Source of the DNA: Microcaldota archaeon
GTDB taxonomy: Archaea; B1Sed10-29; JACOVT01
Length of the DNA stretch: 12,096 bases
Assembly: GCA_016177165.1 (NCBI GenBank)
Contig: JACOVT010000091.1
Span: 1-12,096 of the forward strand
Reading direction: 5' to 3'
Shown: positions 1 to 6,286 of the stretch, piece after piece
How the letters are laid out: the number at the start of each line of letters is the position of its first letter
Numbering within the stretch: the first letter of the stretch is position 1
Position numbers and translations under genes: made by a program
The notes under the pieces: generated by a model
Databases searched by the model: none
What the model was told of the DNA's origin: nothing
Seen by the model: the letters and a program-made list of their open reading frames with translations, nothing else

Positions 1-40
1 AAATACAAGTTGTATTACAATTGTAATACAACTTGTATTT
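1..40. promoter_or_regulatory. Perfect 40-bp palindrome with three phased TACAA-TTGTA dyads
   Basis: Bases 1-20 are the exact reverse complement of bases 21-40. Inside are three smaller dyads: TACAAGTTGTA at 4-14, TACAATTGTA at 16-25 and TACAACTTGTA at 27-37. Their centres lie about 11.5 bp apart, close to one helical turn. That arrangement fits an array of sites for a dimeric regulator. A long hairpin ending an upstream transcript is the main alternative, and the palindrome may continue past the window edge. The palindrome is read directly from the sequence; the role is inferred. Confidence 0.6.
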
Positions 41-58
41 ATGCCTTTCCATGCAACG

Positions 59-76
59 ATTTGCGTGCTTGCAAAT
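59..76. repeat. Short inverted repeat ATTTGC-N6-GCAAAT
   Basis: Six-base arms at 59-64 and 71-76 flank a six-base spacer. The repeat lies between the large palindrome and the first TATA-like element. It could be a small operator or occur by chance; nothing else supports a function. Confidence 0.25.
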
Positions 77-97
77 TCTTTTCATGTTTCCGTTAGG

Positions 98-105
98 TTT
101 ATAAA
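98..105. promoter_or_regulatory. Upstream TATA-like element TTTATAAA
   Basis: TTTATAAAGG at 98-107 is the exact reverse complement of CCTTTATAAA at 192-201, which is the better S-layer TATA box. The upstream copy may therefore face left and serve a divergent gene beyond the left edge, which would place the 1-40 palindrome in that gene's leader. It could instead be a distal second S-layer promoter. Direction cannot be settled from the sequence. Confidence 0.4.
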
Positions 106-185
106 GGCCTGAAGCCGGGTTAACCCAACACCAAGCGGTTTACGCCCAAAAGCGACATTGACTTCGGCATAAACCACGACAGGCA

Positions 186-202
186 CCGAAACCTTTATAA
201 AT
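186..202 (+). promoter_or_regulatory. S-layer gene promoter (BRE + TATA box)
   Basis: A purine-rich BRE-like CCGAAA precedes TTTATAAA at 194-201, which matches an archaeal TATA box. Transcription would be expected to start about 25 bp downstream, near 222-227, giving a leader of roughly 50 nt before the ATG at 278. No other promoter of this quality lies between here and the gene. Confidence 0.65.
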
Positions 203-225
203 GAAAGAATAATGTGAGAAGGGAA

Positions 226-240
226 GAGGCTAGAAGCCTC
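226..240 (+). promoter_or_regulatory. 5' leader hairpin of the S-layer mRNA
   Basis: GAGGCT (226-231) and AGCCTC (235-240) form a six-bp stem with a three-base loop, close to the predicted transcription start. A stem at the extreme 5' end could stabilise an abundant mRNA. It could equally sequester a GAGG-like sequence away from the true ribosome binding site. Folding has not been computed. Confidence 0.4.
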
Positions 241-266
241 CATAAATCTTGATCGAATTTAGGATA

Positions 267-273
267 GAGGTGA
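267..273 (+). promoter_or_regulatory. Shine-Dalgarno site of the S-layer gene
   Basis: GAGGTGA is complementary to the conserved archaeal 16S rRNA 3' end and ends four bases before the ATG at 278. It fixes the start codon and is the strongest ribosome binding site in the window, as expected for a highly made surface protein. Confidence 0.75.
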
Positions 274-277
274 ATAA

Positions 278-3178
278 ATGAAGAGTTTGAACGTGAAAAG
301 AATCGCTGCCATCGCGGCAGGCGCCGCGATGATCGGAAGCCTAGCAGCTCCTGGTCTGGCAGTGACCACAAACCCGTCAACCGACGCGGTGAATACGCTG
401 GTCGGCTCTATCAAGGGACACCTGGATGACGTGCAAGTCGTCTTGGGTTCCAAGGGAGCGGACATAGTTGACGGAATAAGCGCGGCAAAGATCGCCGCAG
501 CCCTCGCGCAGGCAGACTTTACTGCTGGCGCAAGCGGCGGAACAATAGAAGGAATAGACCAATTGACAGTGACTGACAAGTCGGTTGCTGTCAGGACATC
601 GAGCACACCGGCGCAAATCTCGAGGGACGTGTACGACATAACGTACTCGGGCCAAGCGGCCAACACTGCCATGTCATCCGGAACTGCGAACTTCTTCGCA
701 ACCAGGGGCCCGTCAACAGGGACCCAACTGCAATTCTTGGCTCCGGGCTCGCTAGGCAACGTGTTGAGCGTAGGGTCGGTCTCGGCGCAGTACGGCGCCA
801 CACAGGCGACGTCCACGTATACCACATGGACGTTCAGGGAAGAACTGAACATCACCAACAGCAACGTATCGTACGGTGAGAATGACTTCCCGCCAGTCGT
901 GGGACACGGGCTCTACTGGAACGCATCAGACACCAACCTGCGTTACTCGATCGTCTTCGACACCCAGCTTCCGACAGACACCAACTACCTGACGATCCCC
1001 AAGATCAACTTCCTGGGGTACAACTTCGCCATCGACTACAGGTCAATGAACCGGACAACCTTCCCAGACCTGTACACCGGCAAGGCGTGGATCGCCGCAG
1101 CAGGCGACAAGTTCAGCGAATTCGCGGGATATGAGATCGAATTCGTTGGCGCGACCGTCATAACCGGCAACACGATAGCGGCAAACGTCAAGGTAACAAG
1201 GAAGAGCGACGGAGCAGTCGAACAGCGAACCGACCTCCAAGACGGAGTCGGCTGGCCGTTCTTCGCAAACCCAAGCACCGGAATCGGGGAAATAACAGTA
1301 TATGTTGAACGAGTCGGAGCAACCCCATCCACGCTCCAATCAGTGGTCGGGCGCGGCCAAGTCCGCGTGAGACCGGGCCAGGACTTCACCCTCGACAAGA
1401 GGTGGTATGTCCCAACCCAAGGCGTGGACGTAGTGACCGACAGCGGGCTGAGATTCTTCAGCTTCGTGTACGGCAACAGGTCAGCGTCAAGCTCTGACCC
1501 GGAGGGACGCGGCAACTTCCGCGGAAGCCCGGTCAACGGCTTGAAGGCTGGATACGTGCTCAACGGCCCACTAAGAGCGGACGGAACGGCAAAGTTCACC
1601 GTCACCCTGCGGGGCTTCGGAGGCACGAGGACGGTCGACACCGCCGATCTCTGGTTCGGCACAAACAACGGCATTGCCGGAACATCCAACCTGCCGACCA
1701 TCAACGCCAAGTGGCGCGACCGCGACGGCCTGATGAACTACCTATCCCACCAGAACCCGTTCCAGGTCAACTTCACCGCAACCAACAACAGCTCAATCGA
1801 CTACGCCAACGACGGCGCAGGCGCGGGAGACATAATCAACTACATCAACATGTCGGTAGGTGGTGCAGTCTACACGGTCGTAAACGACAAGGTGCTCTAC
1901 CTTGACAGCATAGAAGCAACCGGAACGAGCAACTACTCGATCAACTTCTATGTCGGCGGAAACCCGAGCCTGAACCCGGAAGCATACCGAGTCACGGCAG
2001 GGCCAATCCCGGCAGCGGGAAGCGTTGTAGGCTTGGACGCCAACAACACCACGCTAACCGTCGGGGGAGTCAGCGGCTTCACCTGCACGGTGCAGCTGAT
2101 GTCGACCTCATCGGTGGCAGTGCTCCAAAACGGCAGCACGTGCAACCTGCACCCATCGCAAGTGCGCTTCGGTGCAGCCACGGTGGTCGACTCCCGAGTC
2201 CAGTCAATGGACCTGATGGGAATCGGCCACGGCGCCTACTGGAGGACCAACAGACCGAGCCCAACACTGCAAGGTGACTGGTCGCTCGGAGGCATTGCAT
2301 ACACCAGCTTAGCCGGGGTAGGCAACAACCTGAACATGATGCCCTTTGTCAGGGTGTTTGAAAACACCTCGATCAGCCAGACTGCAATACTGGGGCCGTT
2401 TAACTACTCGCTGGTCTTGGACGCCAACAGCACCAACAACCAAGCAGGATCGGCAGAGACAACTCCAAGATATGGCTTCGGTGTCTACGACACAACAATC
2501 ATCCAGAACACCAACGGCTCGGTCGACGACCCGTTGTTGCTGACACTTGGTGGCGCCGGCTCGTGGGCTGGAAGTACTGCCTTGATAAACCTGTCCAGGA
2601 ACAGCACCAGCTCACCGCTGCTTGCCCAGAACGTCGACCCGTCAGCGTTCCTTGAGTCGCTCAAGTACCACACTGACGCATTCGGGGCCGAGTTCGACGG
2701 CAGCACCTTGGGCGAGGTAAAGGTGGTACACCCAGAAGACCAGCGCGACGCAGTCGTACGCCTAGCAGCAGCAGTCCCAGCAGGGACGAACCAAAGCATT
2801 GAAACAGTCCTGCGCGAAGGCGGCGAGCTAAGCGGCGTCAAGGTAGTCCGCATAGACGGCAAGGTAGGCGGAACCGAGAACCTGCGCGTCTCCGGAGCTG
2901 CGGGAACCACGCTCTACACCAAAGGGGGCAAGCTCGGCGCGTCCAAGGTCAAGAACCTGATCGTGATGGACACCGGCGCTTCGGCAACCTACAAGATCGT
3001 CGTCGGCGGACCATGGGTCAACAAGCTGGCAGAAGCAATGAGCGCGCCGGAAGCATTGACTCAGGCAGCGGGCAACAGCTTCCTACACCAGGAAGGCAAC
3101 AGCCTGCTCGTCGCAGGATACACTGGGTCTGACACCGCAGCAGCGGCCGACATGCTTGTCGACCTGCTGATGCCGTAG
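278..3178 (+). CDS. S-layer protein, methanococcal type
   Basis: Structural surface-layer protein of 966 residues, exported and expected to assemble on the cell exterior. Residues 1-28 form a signal peptide: basic start (K2, K7, R8), Ala-rich core, likely cleavage after APGLA at A28. The mature N-terminus (VQVVLGSKGADIVDGISAAKI, about residues 52-71) and the C-terminal segment (HPEDQRD around 820, then NLIVMDTG, IVVGGPWVNKLAEA and LLVAGYTGSDTAAAADMLVDLL) match the S_layer_N and S_layer_C arrangement of methanococcal S-layer proteins. The middle is beta-rich and unassigned. About 20 N-X-S/T sequons are present, so heavy N-glycosylation is plausible. The only two cysteines, C603 and C622, could form a disulfide. 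There is no C-terminal membrane helix. Start choice rests on the strong ribosome binding site and the signal peptide. Confidence 0.88.
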   Translation: MKSLNVKRIAAIAAGAAMIGSLAAPGLAVTTNPSTDAVNTLVGSIKGHLDDVQVVLGSKGADIVDGISAAKIAAALAQADFTAGASGGTIEGIDQLTVTDKSVAVRTSSTPAQISRDVYDITYSGQAANTAMSSGTANFFATRGPSTGTQLQFLAPGSLGNVLSVGSVSAQYGATQATSTYTTWTFREELNITNSNVSYGENDFPPVVGHGLYWNASDTNLRYSIVFDTQLPTDTNYLTIPKINFLGYNFAIDYRSMNRTTFPDLYTGKAWIAAAGDKFSEFAGYEIEFVGATVITGNTIAANVKVTRKSDGAVEQRTDLQDGVGWPFFANPSTGIGEITVYVERVGATPSTLQSVVGRGQVRVRPGQDFTLDKRWYVPTQGVDVVTDSGLRFFSFVYGNRSASSSDPEGRGNFRGSPVNGLKAGYVLNGPLRADGTAKFTVTLRGFGGTRTVDTADLWFGTNNGIAGTSNLPTINAKWRDRDGLMNYLSHQNPFQVNFTATNNSSIDYANDGAGAGDIINYINMSVGGAVYTVVNDKVLYLDSIEATGTSNYSINFYVGGNPSLNPEAYRVTAGPIPAAGSVVGLDANNTTLTVGGVSGFTCTVQLMSTSSVAVLQNGSTCNLHPSQVRFGAATVVDSRVQSMDLMGIGHGAYWRTNRPSPTLQGDWSLGGIAYTSLAGVGNNLNMMPFVRVFENTSISQTAILGPFNYSLVLDANSTNNQAGSAETTPRYGFGVYDTTIIQNTNGSVDDPLLLTLGGAGSWAGSTALINLSRNSTSSPLLAQNVDPSAFLESLKYHTDAFGAEFDGSTLGEVKVVHPEDQRDAVVRLAAAVPAGTNQSIETVLREGGELSGVKVVRIDGKVGGTENLRVSGAAGTTLYTKGGKLGASKVKNLIVMDTGASATYKIVVGGPWVNKLAEAMSAPEALTQAAGNSFLHQEGNSLLVAGYTGSDTAAAADMLVDLLMP

Positions 3179-3217
3179 AAAGGACACACAAAAGGTTAAG
3201 TAAACCAAAACCGGATT

Positions 3218-3260
3218 TGGGGGCTGTTCTTTGCCCCCATTTCCCTTCTTAATTTTTGTT
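3218..3260 (+). terminator. Transcription terminator of the S-layer gene
   Basis: TGGGGGC (3218-3224) and GCCCCCA (3233-3239) form a seven-bp GC-rich stem with an eight-base loop. A pyrimidine/T-rich run including ATTTTTGTT follows up to 3260. It sits about 40 bp after the S-layer stop codon. The T-rich tract alone would be a typical archaeal terminator; the stem adds support. Confidence 0.65.
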
Positions 3261-3299
3261 CACGTACCCCCGCAGCCCACGGCAGGACTATGCGCCGCG

Positions 3300-3350
3300 C
3301 CCAAAGGCGGGGTATGTCCAAAGGCCGGGTATGCCTAAAGGCCGGGTATA
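3300..3350. repeat. Three tandem 17-bp units (CC-AAAGGC-GGGTAT)
   Basis: Units at 3300-3316, 3317-3333 and 3334-3350 share the pattern (C/T)C(C/T)AAAGGC(C/G)GGGTAT(G/A), with one to three differences between copies. The unit length is not a multiple of three, so an open frame read through the array is not conserved from copy to copy. This argues for non-coding DNA. The array lies upstream of the glycan operon promoter and its role is unknown. Confidence 0.7.
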
Positions 3351-3354
3351 GTAT

Positions 3355-3419
3355 TATACACAGGCCAAGCAGGTCAAAGTCAAAAATATACACGGGCCAG
3401 AGCAGGTCAAGGTCAAAAG
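3355..3419. repeat. Direct repeat of about 32 bp containing GGTCAA half-sites
   Basis: The first unit (3355-3386) starts TATACACAGGCCA and the second (3387-3419) starts TATACACGGGCCA. Both continue as AGCAGGTCAA(A/G)GTCAAAA; they differ by a one-base insertion and a few substitutions. Each has two spaced GTCAA elements, which resemble direct-repeat binding half-sites. The pair lies about 25 bp upstream of a TATA box. Regulatory function is an inference. Confidence 0.65.
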
Positions 3420-3442
3420 GACAACAGTTTAACGTCAGGCAG

Positions 3443-3452
3443 CTTATATTAT
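3443..3452 (+). promoter_or_regulatory. TATA box of the glycan operon
   Basis: CTTATATTAT is an archaeal TATA-like sequence about 36-45 bp before the ATG at 3488. Expected transcription start near 3470-3477 gives a very short leader containing GTGATC, which fits the 16S 3' end. This supports starting the first operon gene at 3488 rather than further upstream. Confidence 0.55.
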
Positions 3453-3487
3453 ACCAAAGCGAGTTAATTTTGCCAAAAAGTGATCAC

Positions 3488-4078
3488 ATGCTCTTGCGGG
3501 AACACAGGGAACGCTGGATCTGCCAAAAGGCAGCGGAATACCGCGTGCGCGGCAGGGTGCTGGACGTGGGCGCAAAAGACGCAAGGCACGGCAAGCTCTT
3601 TTCCGGTTGCGCTTACGAGGCGCTTGACGCCGAGCCCAAGTCTGGAAACGTGAGAAAGGGAGATGCCCACCGTCTTCCATACGAGCGAGACACGTTCGAC
3701 TGCGTGCTCCTAATCGAAGTGCTGGAGCACGTGGACGACCCCCTGCTTGTATTGGGGGAGTGCTCCCGCGTGCTGAAAAGAAACGGCGTAATGTTCTTCT
3801 CCACCCCTTACCTTGCGATGCCGGCCCACGGCGACTACTGGAGGTTCAGCGTTGAGGGATTGAGGATCATGTTCAAGAAGGCAGGCCTCCGCATCAGGAG
3901 CGAGGAAAAGTTCGGCGGCATCACTTCCATATTCGCGACGTGGCTGGAGACAATCGCGACTGCGCGCAAGTGGGGCGTTATGGTGAAACCTTTCGCGGCG
4001 CTAGCCGGCGCCGCCTCGCGCGCAGAAAAGCCGGGCATGAGCTATTGCGAGAGCTTCTACGTGCTGACAAAGCTTTAA
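3488..4078 (+). CDS. Class I SAM-dependent methyltransferase (Methyltransf_11 type)
   Basis: Cytosolic protein of 196 residues. It has the Rossmann methyltransferase signature: motif I VLDVGAKDARHGKLF (about residues 21-35), an acidic strand-2 end (YEALDAEP), GDAHRLPYERDTFDCVLLIEVLEHV for the post-I region and motif II, and a strand-5 segment VLKRNGVMFFSTPY. The EVLEHV and R.LKR.G pattern is typical of small-molecule, quinone and sugar methyltransferases, so the substrate cannot be named. As first gene of a glycan-like operon it could methylate a sugar; haloarchaeal and methanogen N-glycans can carry methylated or modified sugars. An open frame extends upstream to 3290, but it crosses tandem repeats and the TATA box, so the ATG at 3488 with GTGATC upstream is preferred. 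The glycine-rich loop is reduced (DVGAKDARHG instead of DxGxGxG). Confidence 0.8.
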   Translation: MLLREHRERWICQKAAEYRVRGRVLDVGAKDARHGKLFSGCAYEALDAEPKSGNVRKGDAHRLPYERDTFDCVLLIEVLEHVDDPLLVLGECSRVLKRNGVMFFSTPYLAMPAHGDYWRFSVEGLRIMFKKAGLRIRSEEKFGGITSIFATWLETIATARKWGVMVKPFAALAGAASRAEKPGMSYCESFYVLTKL

Positions 4079-4095
4079 ATTGGGGCAAACCGCAT

Positions 4096-4650
4096 ATGGA
4101 AGGGATCATTCTGAAGAACTCCAACAAGGCAACAATCTCAATATTCGCAGTGATCGCGATCGCAGCAGCCGCGCTCTACTTCTACAACGGCGCAGCCCAG
4201 CTCTCATGCGGCGAGTACAAGGACGGCCTGCTCTGCACGCCCAAAGGGACCGACCCGATACAATACACGCAAGACATGATAAGGACAAGCACACGAGTGA
4301 CCATAGTGTTCGAGGCAGAGCCGGGCAAGACCTCAAACAACGCAATAATCGACGCCAGCGCAACACAATTGGCAATCTACTTCGGCTCAAGGAACCCCGA
4401 CATTTACGGCATCGAAGTGGAGAACGGCGCGCCAATAACCTGCATCAATTCGCAGAACAAGTCGGTCCCGCTCGACACCTGCCGCAGCATCAAGGCAGGC
4501 GAGAACGGCCTAGTCGTCTGGCTCAAGTATCCCATACAACAGCGAAACGAAATAATAGTGTCGCCCGGCCTTATAGAGTTCCACGCAAAAGGAGTGCGCG
4601 AACAGTTCGCGCTAGTAAGGGCAATGTTCGGCAAGATATTCTTCCCGTAA
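4096..4650 (+). CDS. Single-pass membrane protein with four cysteines, function unknown
   Basis: I do not recognise this 184-residue protein. It has a short basic N-terminus (MEGIILKNSNK), one hydrophobic helix at about residues 12-30, then a soluble domain. That domain is probably outside the cell, given its four cysteines (C38, C47, C116, C129), which suggest two disulfides, and one sequon (N121-K-S). The domain alternates short beta strands (TRVTIVFEAEP, QLAIYFGS, IYGIEVENG, GLVVWLKYP, NEIIVSPGLIEFHAKG) and ends in a helix (VREQFALVRAMFGKIF). It starts 18 bp after the methyltransferase stop and ends 14 bp before the next gene, so it is probably co-transcribed. A role in the surface-glycan pathway is guilt by association only. 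No clear ribosome binding site precedes the ATG; the frame continues upstream, but that part overlaps the methyltransferase. Confidence 0.7.
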   Translation: MEGIILKNSNKATISIFAVIAIAAAALYFYNGAAQLSCGEYKDGLLCTPKGTDPIQYTQDMIRTSTRVTIVFEAEPGKTSNNAIIDASATQLAIYFGSRNPDIYGIEVENGAPITCINSQNKSVPLDTCRSIKAGENGLVVWLKYPIQQRNEIIVSPGLIEFHAKGVREQFALVRAMFGKIFFP

Positions 4651-4664
4651 AAAAGTGGGAAAGC

Positions 4665-5579
4665 ATGAACTTGAAAGGCGCCTTCTGGCTCGCTGCAGGC
4701 ATACTCCTCGTTGGCGCCATCCTCTCGTTCACCGACCCAAGCCAACTCGCGCGTGTAAGGCTCCCGTTCTTCGCCGCCGCTGTGCTGGCGTTCCTGCTGT
4801 CGACAGTGTTATGGGGAGTTGCTTGGGGTGTATTGGCAGGCATTTCCCCGCAGCGCGCAGTAAGGATCAACACGGCCAGCCTCGCGGGCGTGTTCGCGCC
4901 CGCCGGGCTGGGCGGTGACGCCCTCCGCGCCCACCTGCTGCCCGAGTCAGCGCCGCGCGCGCTGGCAGCCAGCTTCATAACCAAGTCGCTCAAGCTGGTT
5001 TTCACATCCGCTTTCCTTGCAGTCGCGATGCTCCTACTCTCAACATACAGGCAGTTTTCACTCTACCTTCCAGTCTATCTGGCAGCGCTGGCCTTCACAC
5101 TGTTCGCTGCAGTTGCTTTCGTTTCGCCGGCAATACTGCCGGGGCCATTCTCGTGGCTGTCCAGAAAACTGCTGAGCGGCAGGGGGGAAAACTTCGTGGG
5201 CGAGTTCAGGCGCCTCCTGCACTCCCGGGGAGTCTCAAGGATTGGCGCCGCGCTGCTCCTGCTGCTGGTGTCGAGCCTGCTAGAGTTCGCGGCGGTCTAC
5301 CTGACGCTTTACAGCGCGGGCGCTGTCGAGGAAGTGGTCAAGGCCTTCGTTTTCTCCTCATTCATTAACTCGCTGGCGCTGATAACAATCACGCCCCAAG
5401 GAATTGGCTTCGTGGAGGGCGGCGGCTACCTGATGCTGACCGCCAACTACTGGGCAGTGTCGCCCAAGTTTGTCGGAATCTTTTTAATAGCATGGAACCT
5501 AGTACGCTTCTGGATCCCGACCATTGTGGGGTCGGTATTTCTTTTCAGGCAAAAGTCGCGGAAGATGAAAAAATGGTAA
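4665..5579 (+). CDS. UPF0104 / LPG-synthase-TM-like integral membrane protein
   Basis: Polytopic membrane protein of 304 residues with about seven or eight hydrophobic helices. It carries the two hallmarks of the UPF0104/lysylphosphatidylglycerol-synthase transmembrane family: PAGLGGDALRAHLL near residues 78-91, and TPQGIGFVEGG near 243-253 (family pattern P-x-G-x-G-x-x-E). In Haloferax AglD this type of membrane domain follows a GT2 domain in one polypeptide. Here it is a separate gene immediately before a GT2 gene, overlapping it by seven bases. It may therefore assist transfer or flipping of a lipid-linked sugar. An LPG-synthase reaction is not expected, since the catalytic soluble domain of MprF is missing. 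The open frame extends upstream but overlaps the preceding gene in another frame, so the ATG at 4665 is chosen. Confidence 0.82.
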   Translation: MNLKGAFWLAAGILLVGAILSFTDPSQLARVRLPFFAAAVLAFLLSTVLWGVAWGVLAGISPQRAVRINTASLAGVFAPAGLGGDALRAHLLPESAPRALAASFITKSLKLVFTSAFLAVAMLLLSTYRQFSLYLPVYLAALAFTLFAAVAFVSPAILPGPFSWLSRKLLSGRGENFVGEFRRLLHSRGVSRIGAALLLLLVSSLLEFAAVYLTLYSAGAVEEVVKAFVFSSFINSLALITITPQGIGFVEGGGYLMLTANYWAVSPKFVGIFLIAWNLVRFWIPTIVGSVFLFRQKSRKMKKW

Positions 5580-6286
5580 CAGCAGGGTTGCGGGTGAAAG
5601 GCGCAAAGATAAAGGTTTCCGTGATTATGCCGGCCTACAACGAGGGAAAGAACCTGCAGGCTGCAGCGGCTGGCGTGCTCAAGCAGCGGGTGGGCGAGCT
5701 AGTTATTGTGGACGACGGCTCTACCGACTCAACGCTTGAAGTTGCCAAAAGGCTGTCGAGGGGGGACCCGCGCGTCAGGATAGTTTCATATCACCCCAAC
5801 CGCGGGAAAGGCTACGCGATGCGCTCGGGCGCGCGGGCGGCTTCCAACAGCGCGCTGGTGTTCATCGACTCGGACTCCCAGTTTGACGCCTCATACGTTG
5901 GAAAAATGGCAGCCGCGCTCGACGGGGCCGACATGGTTGTAGGTTATCGTGACCCGGAAAGCATACCGCCATCGCGGAGGCTGGCCAACGCGTTCGCCCG
6001 GGTAATGGTTTTTATTGCCACTGGAAAAACGGTAAGAGACGTGCTTTCGGGGTTCCGCGCCATACGCAAGCAGGACTTTGACGCCTTGAAACCGAGGGAG
6101 GACAGGTTCGAGATAGAGAGCGAGCTTTCGCTCAAGGCGCTCAAGCGCCGCTTCCGCATCAGGCACGTAAGCGTGCCTGTGGTCTATCATGGAGGGGCAA
6201 ACAAGCTGCGCGCGCGCCACTCGATCAGGATATCAATATACCTGATAAAGGGAGTACTCAAGTGCTGGAGTGGTTACTACGCATAA
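5573..6286 (+). CDS. GT2 glycosyltransferase, dolichol-phosphate mannose/glucose synthase type
   Basis: Glycosyltransferase of 237 residues with a GT-A fold. Visible motifs are VSVIMPAYNEG (15-25), IVDDGSTDS (45-53), NRGKGYAMRSG (76-86) and the metal-binding DSD at 99-101 (FIDSDSQ). A family-typical segment VRDVLSGFRAIRK follows. It resembles DPM1/ALG5 enzymes, which move a sugar from a nucleotide donor to dolichol phosphate on the cytosolic side. The exact sugar cannot be read from the sequence. There are no long C-terminal membrane helices, so it is probably peripheral or partnered with the UPF0104 protein encoded just upstream. The start ATG at 5573 overlaps the preceding stop (ATGGTAA), suggesting coupled translation; an earlier in-frame start at 5492 would lie well inside the upstream gene. 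Confidence 0.88.
   Translation: MVTAGLRVKGAKIKVSVIMPAYNEGKNLQAAAAGVLKQRVGELVIVDDGSTDSTLEVAKRLSRGDPRVRIVSYHPNRGKGYAMRSGARAASNSALVFIDSDSQFDASYVGKMAAALDGADMVVGYRDPESIPPSRRLANAFARVMVFIATGKTVRDVLSGFRAIRKQDFDALKPREDRFEIESELSLKALKRRFRIRHVSVPVVYHGGANKLRARHSIRISIYLIKGVLKCWSGYYA

Noticed and set aside
259..2910. Minus-strand open frames opposite the S-layer gene
   Set aside because: They mirror a strongly biased coding strand, and their products show no recognisable domains.
3300..3419. CRISPR array
   Set aside because: The units are directly adjacent with no unique spacers of constant length, and no cas genes are nearby.
3290..3487. N-terminal extension of the methyltransferase from an ATG at 3290
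   Set aside because: It would translate through 17-bp and 32-bp repeats that are not multiples of three and through the TATA box; the basic, low-complexity product has no family similarity. The ATG at 3488 has a fitting upstream signal.
4074..4080. TTTAAAT as an internal promoter for the four-Cys protein
   Set aside because: It coincides with the methyltransferase stop codon and is too close to the ATG for the usual spacing unless the mRNA were leaderless; the evidence is too thin.
4080..4664. Long upstream extension of the UPF0104 frame
   Set aside because: It overlaps the four-Cys membrane protein gene in another frame and gives an Arg-rich peptide unlike any protein; the family-like part begins at 4665.
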